A stretch of DNA of 64,000 nucleotides from Raffaelea ambrosiae (taxonomy: Eukaryota; Ascomycota; Sordariomycetes; Ophiostomatales; Ophiostomataceae): the NCBI GenBank assembly GCA_002778195.1, contig PCDI01000005.1:773075-837074 (forward strand), given 5' to 3'. Each line of letters starts with the position of its first letter. The first letter of the stretch is position 1. The position numbers were made by a program, and so were the translations under genes. The notes below the pieces were generated by a model. It ran no database searches. It was not told where the DNA came from and was given only the letters and a program-made list of their open reading frames with translations. Below, one piece after another: positions 1 to 10,675 of the stretch.

Positions 1-291
1 GAAAGGGTTCGCGGCTCGTTGGAGGGATGATGTAGCATGCATGTACTTTCTAGCTACTAACTAGCGTGTGCACTACTTTAGAATACATGGTTGATCCTGA
101 CAGTTCGCGTCGTCGAGGGTCCCGTATCTTATCGCACGTGACATAGCGCGGGCCGCTCTCGTGAGAAAAGTTTTGGGGCTGTCGAAATTGCAATTGAGCT
201 TGCCATTGGCGACAAAGCGTCTCGACGACAGCTCTCCTTCTTCCGCCGAACCGCTCCTCTCCTCACGCCCCGCCCCCTCTCCCTCTTCACC

Positions 292-1247
292 ATGTCTGTG
301 ACGCGGCGTGCCGTGCAACGCGGCGCAAGCAGCTGCTCTGCGTGGGCGTCCTCTCCACGAACCCTCCGCTGTTGCCGGTCGTTCGCTTCATCAGCACGCC
401 GGCCTTTCGAAAGGACAGACGACAATGCGACCTCTGCACGGCAAGCCACAGACGACGAGCGGCAAAGATGGACACACACGCCAGAACGGATGAAGGCGCC
501 ATTCTCTCTCCATCACCCCATGAAGCCTCGGACTTGGAACGTCAACACCGACCCGGCGAAGCTCGACCGCATGTACGACAAGCTGATCGGCCGCGACTTG
601 ACGCGGACGCTACCAGAAGACCTGAAGTGGCTGGCAGTGACACACAAGAGCTTTGACAACGGCCGTCGAGGATTCAACACCCGATTGGCATTCTTCGGTG
701 AGTGTTCTCGCAAAGAGTGGTGCGGGATGCGGATTAATGGGGAAGATGGCGGAGGTGGGGAAACACGGACTGACAAACGGGGACGTTTCGCTTCTTAGGC
801 CGTATGGTTGTGGCATTGGAGACAACGCGGACGATCATGGGATCGCAGGTTTCCTTAGAAGAGCTGCCGGCCGACCCGCATGGCCGGACACCGTTTGAGC
901 ACCCAGCTCTGGAGAATGTCGACAAGCTCAACCTGGTACAACCGCACTACTTTGCCAACCCCGAGAAGGTGTCGCAATTGGCCCAGGAAGTCGGTCTTCT
1001 GGGAGTTGTTCAGTGGATTCCAAGATTGGTATGTCTTTTTTTTTCTGTGGATGGCATCTTTCTGAGGGGGTATCCTGGTATGCTGACCCTGCATGTGCGC
1101 CAATAGCCCAACAACCTGGACGGATCTGGATTGGATGTTGTGATGACGTCGTCGATTTTTGCCATCATCGGCGCCGTTTCCCTACACTGCGGAGCGGAGG
1201 TGGCCAACAGAGTAGTGCGGGAGCGCATCCTCAACAGACTGTCTTGA
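292..1247 (+). CDS. mrpl15: Mitochondrial large-subunit ribosomal protein MrpL15 (RNase III-fold)
   Basis: Three exons: 292-697, 799-1028 and 1107-1247, giving 258 residues. Introns begin GTGAGT and GTATGT and end TTAG and ATAG. The N-terminus is Arg/Ser/Ala-rich and lacks acidic residues for about 30 positions, as expected of a mitochondrial presequence. The middle carries the degenerate RNase III-like fold of yeast YmL15 (LKWLAVTHKSFDNGRRGFN, then a GRMVVALE helix). The family is a structural protein of the mitochondrial 54S subunit that has lost RNase III catalysis. The ATG at 292 is the first in frame and directly precedes the presequence. Family assignment is from recognition of the conserved helices. 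Exon borders are inferred but keep frame exactly. Confidence 0.85.
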
Positions 1248-1622
1248 GAGAGGGGGAGAAAGAGAGCAAAAAGATACAAGCTGAGGGTTGTGTGTGACTT
1301 GCTGCGGAATCCCTCCCCGGCCAGGTCTGGGAGCACTGTATAAAAGAGCATAGAGAGGAAGCGGAAGATGGAGGAAACGGAGTATTAGGAAACGGGCTAT
1401 CCCACTAAAACTATCTATAAACTATCTATCTGTACATGTACAATATGCATCGGCTGGCGTCCGACTATGCCACACAAAAAAAAAAAAAAACATTCTATAT
1501 ATACACAACAAAAAACACCACAATTTTCAAACTTTTTCCTTCCTTTTTTTTTGGTTTGGTTTAATTTGGTTTGGTTCGGGTTGGTTTGGTTTGGTATGAC
1601 CCCCTTTGGTCCCTTCTGGATA
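1248..1622. other. Intergenic 3' region between convergent genes
   Basis: A tail-to-tail gap between mrpl15 and the 2EXR gene. It holds a poly(A) run near 1476-1490, a poly(T) run near 1545, and a degenerate TTTGG/GGTTT tandem tract at about 1551-1596. No coding potential is seen. Confidence 0.6.
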
Positions 1623-2543
1623 TCATACACTGTGCATGCTGGCATCGTCGGACATGTTTTTGCCAAAGATGATATCCTTGACGCACAGAGGGTTTTTCCC
1701 GACTGTCATCCAGCCGTCGCCGCTCGTGTTCTTGAGCTCGGAGCCCCGACCGAGCTTGAACCGCCGGTAGTAATACGGCTCGCAGTCGGCAAATGTGCAG
1801 TAGCCGTCCTTCCAGTCCGTCGGCGGCGCGCGCTCGCGATACGGAAACAAGGTCAGCTGCTCGAGCTGCTGGAACACGGTGCGGCCGTAGATGACGAGTG
1901 TGATGCCGTAGCCCGGGTGGCAAAAGGCAGACGCCCCGAGCGCCAGGTGCTGGAGACCGACGCCGGTCGGGCGGTCCTGGTCGGCAATGTGCTGCAGCAG
2001 GTGGGCCGTCTGCAGCACGTTGAACTCGCCCAGCATGGCCAGGGTGTCGGTGTGCGGCGCCAGATAGAGGCGGCGATCCGGGTCCAGACGGGCCTCGCCG
2101 GGCAGGTCGGTGGTGTTGACCCCGAGGCGGATGGTGACCGTGTAGTGGGCGAGGGCGGCCGCACGCGCCTCGTAGGAGACGGCCAGCGCGGCCGGGTTGG
2201 AGCTGCGAGACTGCCACCGGGTCAGGGTGTTGGCAATGCCGCCGGGCGTGCTGCTGCTGGTGTCGTCGGCATAGTGGGCGCGGCGGCGATGGATTTCCAC
2301 GACGCGCGGCGCAAAGGAGAGGCGCCAGATCCGGAGACGCAGCTCGGGGGGCAGATCCGGGAACCGGGGAAAACTGGTGGTGGCTGGAGGTGGCACGTCC
2401 GGGCGATGATCGTCATCGCGTGGCGGCCGATCTGGACGGTCGCTTATCTCGCCCCGTTCCGGGGGCGGCTCAACAGACATGTCGTGCGGCTGATGCGGCT
2501 CTGCTTGCGTCTGCCGGACAGCTGTGTGCGGCGACATCTCCAT
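1623..2543 (-). CDS. 2EXR (F-box-like) domain protein, function unknown
   Basis: A single-exon gene of 306 residues. The ATG at 2543 (complement) is the first true ATG; the frame stays open upstream to 2753 but only from a GTG codon. Residues 1-70 are Pro/Asp/Arg-rich and probably disordered. Then comes the 2EXR signature FPRFPDLPPELRLRIWRLSF followed by RVVEIH, which marks a large Pezizomycotina-specific family related to F-boxes. The rest alternates hydrophobic strands with a final WKDGYCTFADCEPYYYRRF block. Members are thought to act as adaptors, but no substrate is known. The family call is firm; a role in ubiquitination is only an inference. Confidence 0.75.
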   Translation of the reverse strand: MEMSPHTAVRQTQAEPHQPHDMSVEPPPERGEISDRPDRPPRDDDHRPDVPPPATTSFPRFPDLPPELRLRIWRLSFAPRVVEIHRRRAHYADDTSSSTPGGIANTLTRWQSRSSNPAALAVSYEARAAALAHYTVTIRLGVNTTDLPGEARLDPDRRLYLAPHTDTLAMLGEFNVLQTAHLLQHIADQDRPTGVGLQHLALGASAFCHPGYGITLVIYGRTVFQQLEQLTLFPYRERAPPTDWKDGYCTFADCEPYYYRRFKLGRGSELKNTSGDGWMTVGKNPLCVKDIIFGKNMSDDASMHSV

Positions 2544-3656
2544 GGAGGACAAGAGCAACCTGATGGCTGCACGCTGACCATCCTGCAGTTTTTGCTGCCA
2601 CCCACCACGAGAAAGCCCAATGTCTTGCAAAAACCGGGCGGGGGCGATATAGGGGAGGACGCTGTCATGCAGAGGGCGGCGGTGCTGTCCAAGTGGCAGC
2701 CGTAACGGGGCAATAAAAATAATTCCGGAATGCGACCCAGCCTTGTCTGACACCCGGAAAAAAAAATAAAAATGGATGCCGGCCAGTAAGCGAGCCCAAC
2801 TGCCACCGTAGTAATATCGTTTGTGTTATTGCTTTTGTTGCTTTGGCTGCTGCGCTGGACACGAGCACGGGCTCTTGGCCATGCTGTCAGTAGTTAGGGC
2901 GCAGCCCAACCGGCATTTGCGAATCCCATGTGTGGTGGAAACCCAATTTTGCGAGAAGTCTGTGGCAGAGCCGCCAAGTAACCTTATTTCGAGGAGAATA
3001 CGAGTAGAACAGGAAAAAACAAACAAAAGCACAGACAGGCGCTTGGTTGCATCCGGACAAGCCCCGAGGAACGTACAGAAGGTTCCAAAGCCGGAAAACT
3101 GTCTGTTATCTCGACCGGCTCTTGTATTTGTTGCGTAATGGCTCTGTCCTGTCAGCAAGCCTGCACCTGTGGCATTTGGTTGATACGAAGCGTGCAGATG
3201 CTACCATAGGCTGGAATTGGCGACCCATCCCTGCTGGAGGCCCACTAGCAGTACCTTCCTCCTACGATCGTGCCCCGCTTACTGGTTTGAGAAAGCAGAC
3301 AACCTGCCGGACCTGTCCGCCGATGATAGGCCAACCGCCAAGCCACCCTCGACTGACAGCGACCTCGGCAGCGCGCTAGGGACACAACAGCTCACCGGCT
3401 CCAGCCATGTACATGGCAGTTGGGGGCGCTTATCACCCACAGAAGCTCTGCCCTATTATTACCAGCAATGGTCCATGCGGCTTTTGCCCCAGCTGCTCGC
3501 TCTCTTTCCTCGTCTGCTCATTCGCTCCTCTCTCTTTTTGGATGAAGAGGTCGATTTGTTGGTGCCGTGATCTCTCCCCAGATCTGCTTCCAGTTCGTAC
3601 CAGCTGGCTCCAATTGACTACGAGAGACGCCACGCCACCGTGCCATTGACGCCGCC
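2544..3656. other. Intergenic region upstream of two divergent genes
   Basis: About 1.1 kb between the 2EXR start and the M20 carboxypeptidase start, so it must carry both promoters. It includes an A-rich block at 2757-2773 and CT-rich sequence at 3490-3545, close to the plus-strand start. The frames here lack family similarity and good starts. Confidence 0.5.
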
Positions 3657-5607
3657 ATGAAGCTCGAGCTCCTCGCCTTGCTTTCGGCCACCTCCTCGGC
3701 TCTAGCAGCTATGGTTGCCGGCCATGAGATGCAGCAGGCCATCGGTGACGACGACCTGTTTTCTTCGGATGCGAAGCCCCATACGCCCTTTGCCTGCGAT
3801 CTGCCGCCGGCTGTGTCTCCAGACGCCGACGGGCTGCCCTCGGCGGACTCTCTGTTCTCCAGCCGCAAGGCCCTGGGCAAGCAGATCAGGCGCCACTCGG
3901 CCATTGTCAGCATCCCGACTGTGGGCTATGACGACAATGGCGATGTGGACGAAGACCCCCGCTGGCTCGTTTTCTATGACCTGCACAAGCTGCTCAAGAA
4001 GCTCTTCCCTGTGGTGTAAGTCCAAAAAAGAAAAGAAAAGAAAAAGAAACAAAGAGATGGCGGTGGCAGCTAACAGCGACCCCCAAGCCATGAGCGCATG
4101 GATCTCGTCAAGGTGAACCGCTTCGGTCTCGTCTTCACCATCAACGGCACCGAGCCGTCGCTGAAGCCCATCATGCTCACGGCCCACCAAGACGTCGTGC
4201 CCGTCGCCGACGCTTCCACCTGGACGCACCCGCCCTTCTCGGGCCACTACGACGGCAAGTTTCTGTGGGGCCGCGGTTCCTGCGACGACAAGAACAGCTT
4301 GACCGCCCTGATGAGCACCCTGGAGACGCTGCTGTCGAACGCGGACTGGGTCCCGCGCCGCACCATCGTGCTGGCCTTTGGCTTTGACGAAGAGTCGTCG
4401 GGCGAGCGGGGCGCCGGCTCCATCGGCCTCTACCTGGAGGAGCGCTTCGGCACGAACTCCATGGCCCTCATCGTCGACGAGGGCGGCATGGGCCTGAACC
4501 CCATCGGCAACGACACCCTCTACGCCCTGCCGTCGGTGTACGAGAAGGGCCACGTGGATGTCCTGTACGAGCTGCACGTCCAGGGCGGCCACTCGTCCAT
4601 CCCGTTCCCGCACACCGGCATCGGCATCATCTCGGAGATTGTCACCACGCTCGAGACGCACCCCTACACCCCGGAGCTGATCTACGACTCGCCCATGCAC
4701 AAGCACTTTGTCTGCCAGGCGCGGTACTCGCCCGATGCCGACCCGCTCGTCACAGACCTGGTCAACAAGAACGACCTGGACACCCTGGCCAAGACGCTCA
4801 CTGCCCGCGATCCGCTTGATCAGTTCCGCATGCAGACGTCGCAGGCCATCGACCTGATCTTTGGTGTATGTTTCCCAATTTTTGCATTTAGTTTTTTTTT
4901 TTGGGTGTGGGGGGGGGGTTTCCTTTTTTTTTTAACCTTTTTGGAGAGAGGGGGGGACGAAGCTAATCTTTGATTTTCACAGGGCGTGAAAATCAATGCC
5001 ATGCCGGAGCTGATCACCCTTGGTGTCAACTACCGCGTGGCGCCTCAGAACTCGATTGCCGAGGTCAAGGAGAACACCGTCAAGTTGATTGAGCCGATCG
5101 TCAAGAAATACGGCCTCACTCTCAAGGCCTTTGGCGCGGATGCGGTTTCCTACAGCCGAGAGGGCGACGACGTCGTCTCTCCCAACTACGAGGTTGACTA
5201 CGAGGGCACACTGGTTCTCAGCACCCGCCAGGAGACCGAGCTGGCTCCCGAGTCGCCCATGTCGGGCCCGGTCTGGGACCTGTTCTCGGGGTCCATCCAG
5301 CACACGTTTGCCTTTGATGGCGGCAAGGTCATTCCTGTTGGTGAGCTGATGACAGGAAACACGGACACGCGGCACTACCTGTGTAAGTTTGCACTTCCCG
5401 CCGGTTTCTTGCATCGGTTTCCTGTTGCGTGCATTTTGTTCTAACCATGCAGCTCTCACGCCCAATGTGTACCGCTTCCTCCCTGCGAGACCGGGTACCA
5501 ACCTGAACTTTCATACGATCGATGAGCGCGTGGACATGGACAACCACATGGAAACCATCAAGTTTTACTACGACCTCATCCGCAACTTTGATGCGTCTGA
5601 TGCGTAA
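3657..5607 (+). CDS. M20-family Gly-Xaa carboxypeptidase (carboxypeptidase S type)
   Basis: Four exons (3657-4015, 4088-4865, 4983-5382, 5453-5607) give 563 residues. An N-terminal hydrophobic segment (MKLELLALLSATSSALA) is a signal peptide. The M20 zinc site is visible: TAHQDVVPV (His about 153, Asp 155), GRGSCDDK (Asp about 186), FDEESSGE (catalytic Glu pair about 221) and a C-terminal His in NLNFHTIDERV (about 533). The family removes C-terminal residues from short peptides, usually in the vacuole; the yeast relative is Cps1. The signal peptide would allow vacuolar or secreted location. Intron 1 uses GTAAGT with an unusual AAG acceptor at 4085-4087. This choice restores the family sequence FPVVHERM, and a GCTAAC branch site lies 13 nt upstream. 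Confidence 0.88.
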
Positions 5608-5707
5608 GCCGGCTGGGCGCTGAAAACACTAGTACATAACTATTCTGTCCGTATCTATGAGAACTTGGGTTGTACTGCCGTATCTCGAACATGGTTTTGA
5701 TCACAAT

Positions 5708-5713
5708 AATAAA
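5708..5713 (+). terminator. AATAAA poly(A) signal
   Basis: A canonical AATAAA lies 100 bp after the M20 carboxypeptidase stop and before the converging GH45 gene. Confidence 0.45.
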
Positions 5714-5898
5714 CTTTTGACAGTAGAGCTTATGCCGGCCTATGCTCGCCATTCACAGACGTATAATGAAAAAACCACCCTCTTGTCTAGTTTCCTGGAG
5801 AGCATCCTGATATGGAAGTCAGATAGTCCGGGCATGTCAACGCTGTGTAGGTGAGATTCCAATTGTTCATGTCTCCTCTCGCCTGCCAAACAAACTCG

Positions 5899-6807
5899 TT
5901 AGCAAACAATCCTCAACCTCTCTGAAGGGAAATAGCCAGTGCGCTTCTTTACCCAGTTGAATCTCCAGTAGCAGCCGCCTTGCAGGGCATCCGGTAGCGA
6001 CGCACAATCGTCGCGGCTTGTGACACCATTGGTGAGGGTGCTCCTGTACCCCACGCTTTGTTAGTATGTGTGTTTTTGTTTTTGTTTTCTTTTGTTTTCT
6101 TTTTTTTCAACGACTGTAAGAATCGGCACAGCATACCAGTCACCACCCCACTGCCCATTGCAGCTGCTGGCATTTGCGCCGACACCGCCGCCCGGTGTCA
6201 CGATGCCGAAATCTCGGCCGGTATCGGTGTTCTCGTTGCCGCCCTCGTTGATCACCTGCACTTGGATGCGCTTGCCTGCCGACGGCCCGTCTGTCCACGT
6301 CAACTCGTAGCACTTGCAGCAATCCGTCGTCCCGGTGGCAATGGCAAAGGCATAGCTCAGGTTGTCCGTGACCGGATGGGGGCTGTAGTCGGAACAGAGG
6401 TAGCCATTGCCGGATTTGCCGCGCTTGGCGACACAACTGCTCTCCTCGCTCTGCCCTCTCTTCGTAGCCAAGGCGTTGTCGGACTTGTCGCACACTTTGA
6501 CGGAGCCCCTGGATTCTGGTCAGCCATATTGCGGTCGTGGTGGCTGTAATGCGAGAGGAATACGTACGAGGCTCCGCTACGGGAGGCAATGGTTGTCCAG
6601 GCACATGCGGGTTTGCAGCTGCCGTATGGTCAGTATCATCGACATCCCCCCCCCCCGGGGGGGAGGGGCATTGGTTGTGTAGTTTTTTTCTTACCAGTCC
6701 CAATTCGTCAGTGTCCGCCCAGAATTCTTGGGATCAACAGCAGACACAGCCAAAACGACAGCAGCAAGCGAAGAGGCAAACAGGAAGTGTGCTGAGTTGT
6801 GCATCAT
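5899..6807 (-). CDS. GH45 endoglucanase (EG V type), secreted
   Basis: Four exons on the complement (6695-6807, 6568-6618, 6137-6508, 5899-6043) give 226 residues. No single frame shows the gene; it appears only after splicing. Residues 1-23 form a signal peptide (MMHNSAHFLFASSLAAVVLA). The GH45 hallmark WDCCKPACAW follows across the first splice site and includes the N-terminal catalytic Asp. DNLSYAFA, CCKCYELTW and GRDFGIVTPGGGVG (second catalytic Asp) follow, then a C-terminal DDCASLPDALQGGCYWRFNW block. The family cleaves internal beta-1,4 bonds of cellulose outside the cell. There is no CBM1 module or linker, so this is a catalytic-domain-only enzyme. Each intron has a CTAAC- or CTGAC-like branch site. 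Intron 1 holds a C11G7 tract. Confidence 0.9.
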
Positions 6808-8056
6808 GGCGTCTTTCTGTTGGCAGCGGATGTGTGGTAACTAGTCGGCGAATTCAAAGCAAGCAGACAAAAAATGAACAGTCCTCTCCAAGAACAAAAA
6901 AAGAGAGAAAAAAGCAAATATTTTACACAAAAGACGGTTCCAGCAAGAATATAAAAAGCTTTCTCTTTAATTTCATACCATCTTCCTTTGCCACATCCTT
7001 ATCCTGAACGTCGCGTTGGTATATTGTAGAAATGAAAAACAAAGAAAAACGAATATCTTACCCGGGATGTATTATGCTCGACAATAAAGTGCGGAATACG
7101 TGCATGGCCGACAACAGGCCAGCTTCATCTATTCCAACCTATAAAAGGCAAACAATTGAACCTAGAATTGCTTGCAGAGGGCCACTGAATCATCGAGCCG
7201 TCGCGAGAGTGCGTGTATTCTTGACCCAAAACGGTTTTGCCACTCGACCGGCCAGTCCTACACACCCATTCCCACTCCAGGTTGCTCGACAGTGTTTCCG
7301 TCCATGATAAGAGAAATGAGGAAGCATTGCAAGCATCGCTGCCTCATCTTACACCAATCAATGATTTTTAACCGGGCGGTTGGACCCTGTTTCTACGACG
7401 GCCCCGTTTAGCAAGTCCGAAAACCCGGCTGATTTCATTTACACCCGCTTTGCCCATTACGCTTACCTTATTATTATCGTAGACACGACACTTCTTCCGG
7501 ATGGAAAGGGCCAACCTATCATATCTAGCCTGTACCCCAGACCTGGTTCTTGGTTTGTCGATGCCATGCAGAAGGCAAGGATCACGGAATGGCAATGGGG
7601 TGTAGACGGCAGCCCCGAGGGTCACCAAACGTCGTATTGACTGTCCCGACGCCCAATATACCGGAGTCCGAATATCCGCCTTGGCAGGCAGAGGTGACGA
7701 CAGCTGCATATGCCCACATGTACCGGTTATGGCCCCTGGCGAGTATGAGTAGACAAAACCACTCGGGACAGGGATAAGCATCATATCCAGTCTGCAGTTC
7801 GCCCTACTGTCCGTGAGGTCACAAGGTAACTAGTTCTTGGACTTTGTATGTCGAATCACGCATACCAAGAACGGCACCATAGTTTGACGGCAAATATCTC
7901 ATTTGTTGGGCTTTTCTTGGGTGGTAAACGTATATGACTCACTTTTCTTTTCTTTTTCTTTTGTTTTTGAACCCGGTAACTCCTCCGGACCGCTGTACGC
8001 ACCCACACGGACAACTGTTTGTTTCCTTGGCTTCTCCAGCGACAAAATATCCATTT
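6808..8056. other. Intergenic region between GH45 and GluRS
   Basis: About 1.25 kb containing the GH45 promoter at its left end and the 3' flank of GluRS at its right end. A-rich stretches occur at 6895-6960 and 7031-7060. Frames across 7368-7784 have irregular composition and no recognizable motif. I see no gene. Confidence 0.5.
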
Positions 8057-10359
8057 TTAGTTCGACTTGCCGCTGGGAATAAGGAACATGACGATTCTGG
8101 GGCCCTTCTCCCCCGCCTCGCCCTCTTTCCAGTCGCCAAGACCCTTGTCCACGCGGTAGAAGCCCCTGCGCTCGAGCTGGATAATGTCATCCTTCTTGAG
8201 CTCCGTCATGTTCTCGCCGCAGAGCACGTCCTCCTCCGTGGCGGTCACGGGCGTCAAAAAGTCCTCAAGGTTGTCGTCCTCCTCAAGCGTGTTCTTCGTC
8301 AGGAGGTAGTCAAAGTCCCAGGTCTCGCCGGCAAGGAGCTTCTGGCCCTGGCTGGACAGCCAGGTGACCTTTTTGTCCGTCTTCTTGACATCGCCCTCCA
8401 GGTGCAGCTCGACGGTTGCGCCCGTGATCGGCTTGCCGTCCTCGCCGCCGCCCTCAATCGAGCGCACAATGGCGTTGCCCCAGGCCATCAGCGTGATTTC
8501 CTCTCCTACCTTCATGAGCTTGACATCAGCCTGGTCGAGCAGGATCTCGGACGCGAACACGACCTTCTTGGTGCCCACGTTCTTGTTCTTGGGGTGCAGC
8601 GGCTTCTCTGTCGTGGTCGGCTCTTTGGGTGCATCCGTGCCCGTCACTGTGACCTTAACCGCATCCTTCTTCAAAATGGCCGTGTGACGTGGCGCCACTG
8701 GGTCAATCTCTTTCTTGTTTGCGGCCCAGAATGCACCCCATTCCATAGTCGTGACAGACCGACTCGGGCCCTCTGTATCCTGATGTTAGCCACCACTAGC
8801 CCCCACATACACGAAAGACGTAATACATAAGAAATCTATGAGAAACATTTTCTCGAAAGGCACACAAAGAGGAAAAAAAAAACTTACGCTTCAGGATAAA
8901 ATCACGAAGAGCAGGGATGGTCATGCCACGGCGACGAACACCGCGAATACTGTGCCGAATGTTAGCATGCTGTTGTTTGATTTCCGCGAAATTTGAAGAG
9001 TATGCTGGTGGCAGCAATATACGTACGTCGGCATTCTGGGGTCATCCCAGCCCCAAACGCGGCCAGCGTCGACAAGCTTTGCCAGCTTACGTTTCGACTG
9101 TGTCACGTCAGAAACAGAATCGGTGAGTGAGAGTGGGATGCAAAACATACCAGGAATGTCCTGATGAAGTTCATTCTGGCAAAGTCGAACATGTGCACCT
9201 GGCGCAGCTTCAGGGTATCGATGAACCACTGGTACTGAGCATTGCGGTCGGTGTACTCGGTCGAGCGCATAGCATGGGTGATGCCCTCGTGGCTGTCAAT
9301 AATAGGGCACGCAAAGTCGTAGGTCGGGTACATCTTCCACTTGGTGCCGGTCCTGTGGTGAGGTGTCTCGATATTGACTCTGCAAGTATCTGTCAGAAAA
9401 CTTGCCATTTCAAGTCACACCGCATTTGGAGTCATTCCACTTGCCTGTAGATGACAGGGTCACGGAGGGTCTTGTTGTTGTTGTCGTAGGAGATCTTTGC
9501 ACGGATGCAGTTCTTCACGCCTTCGGGGGAGGCCACCTTCATCTCGTCGAAGATGCGCAGGTTCTCCTCCACGGTGCGTTCGCGGCGCTTCGATGCAATG
9601 CCCTTGAACCGCTCGTCACGCATGACCTCCTGGGTGGTATCATCGGCATAGGCATGGCCTTCCTTGATCATCCGTATAGCCATATCGTACAGATAGTCGA
9701 AGTAGTCCGACGTGTACGACAGCGTATCGGGCTCGATGCCCATGAGTCTCAGGTCCTCAATGATAGAGTCCTGAAACTCCTCCTTCTCCTTCGAGGGGTT
9801 GGTATCGTCGAGTCGTAGCTTCAGGGTGCCGTTGTAGGTCCGCGCAAAGTAGTCGCTAAGAAGGGCTGCCTTTGCGTGTCCGATGTGTAGGTAGCCACTA
9901 ACAGAGAGCCTGGTCAGAAAGCTGTGCCAAAGAACGGCGAGGTAAGCTCAAAAATCAAACAACCACTTACGAAGGCTCGGGAAGAAAGCGAGTGACGACG
10001 GCCTTGTCGGCATCTTTCAGTGCCAGGTTGTAACTGCCACCAGCTTTGCTGGCGGCAGCGACCTTGGCTTGCTGGGCAGCCCTTGAGGCCTTGATGCCAA
10101 CCTGGATTTCCGGGTGGCTGTCCTCAACGAAGAGAAACCACCGCTTCAGGTTGATCAGGGTTCCACGGCGAATGAACGAAACCGAAACACGGTTGCCGGC
10201 CAGCGCAACCCAGATCTTCTCGTCGACAGGGCTCAGGGAGTACCCATCGAGGTAGGTGCGGAGCATTAGGTGCTTGTCCAAGCCCACCAGGTACGGCTCA
10301 ATAGACCGGAAGTCTCCGGTGAGCTTCTCAGGGAGAGCCTGCAGTTCGTCGAGCTTCAT
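8057..10359 (-). CDS. GUS1: Cytosolic glutamyl-tRNA synthetase (class Ib, archaeal/eukaryotic type)
   Basis: Six coding exons on the complement (9971-10359, 9445-9897, 9151-9379, 9027-9097, 8888-8949, 8057-8772) give 639 residues. Residues 1-110 form the GST-like appended domain that in yeast binds Arc1. The class I HIGH signature is in SGYLHIGHAKAA (about 134-137), and the KMSKS equivalent is LSKRKL (about 357-362), the eukaryotic form. RDPVIYR, TPHHRTGTKWKMYPTYDF and GWDDPRMPT follow, and then the beta-barrel anticodon-binding domain. The enzyme charges tRNA-Glu in the cytosol. Exon 2 ends with a GC donor (GCAAGT at 9444 downward), so that intron is GC-AG. The start at 10359 is chosen because a GTGAGT...CACAG intron lies just upstream in the leader. 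Confidence 0.93.
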
Positions 10360-10675
10360 TGCTGTGAAAAATTGCATACGCACAAGTAGTTGGAGGTTTT
10401 GAGTTTGGGTATTACTCACAAGATTTTGGCTGGTCTCGCGGGGTTCTAGAAAACGCCCTGAAGTTTTAGCAGGTTTAGTGGGGTTCAACGTCAGTGGCAG
10501 GGGTCCTGGCCGGCCAAAAAAAAAAAAAAAAAAGGTCAGCGATAAGATAACAGTTTTAGCGCCTGAAAAACGAGGCAATCGAAATATTCGAGGCGAAAGT
10601 AAATTTTGAAGCTTCCAAGCTCGAGACCATATCAACAGCGACTCCCGGTTCAGAACACCACCGTCTTGGCACAAA
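10360..10675. promoter_or_regulatory. Divergent promoter: GluRS / uL1m
   Basis: The starts of a cytosolic translation gene (minus) and a mitoribosomal gene (plus) lie 316 bp apart. The interval holds a poly(A) run of about 17 at 10516-10533, which could exclude nucleosomes, and the GluRS leader intron. Shared control is an inference from the geometry. Confidence 0.5.
10362..10419 (-). promoter_or_regulatory. Probable 5'-UTR intron of GluRS
   Basis: On the complement a GTGAGT donor at 10419 and a TTTTTCACAG acceptor ending at 10362 bracket 58 nt, two bases before the ATG. The upstream sequence contains no in-frame ATG, so this would be a leader intron. The ATG at 10377 lies inside it and would be removed by splicing. 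Confidence 0.55.

Noticed and set aside
7368..7784. 138-residue minus-strand frame between GH45 and GluRS
   Set aside because: No motif, irregular codon use, and the plus strand is also open over part of it.
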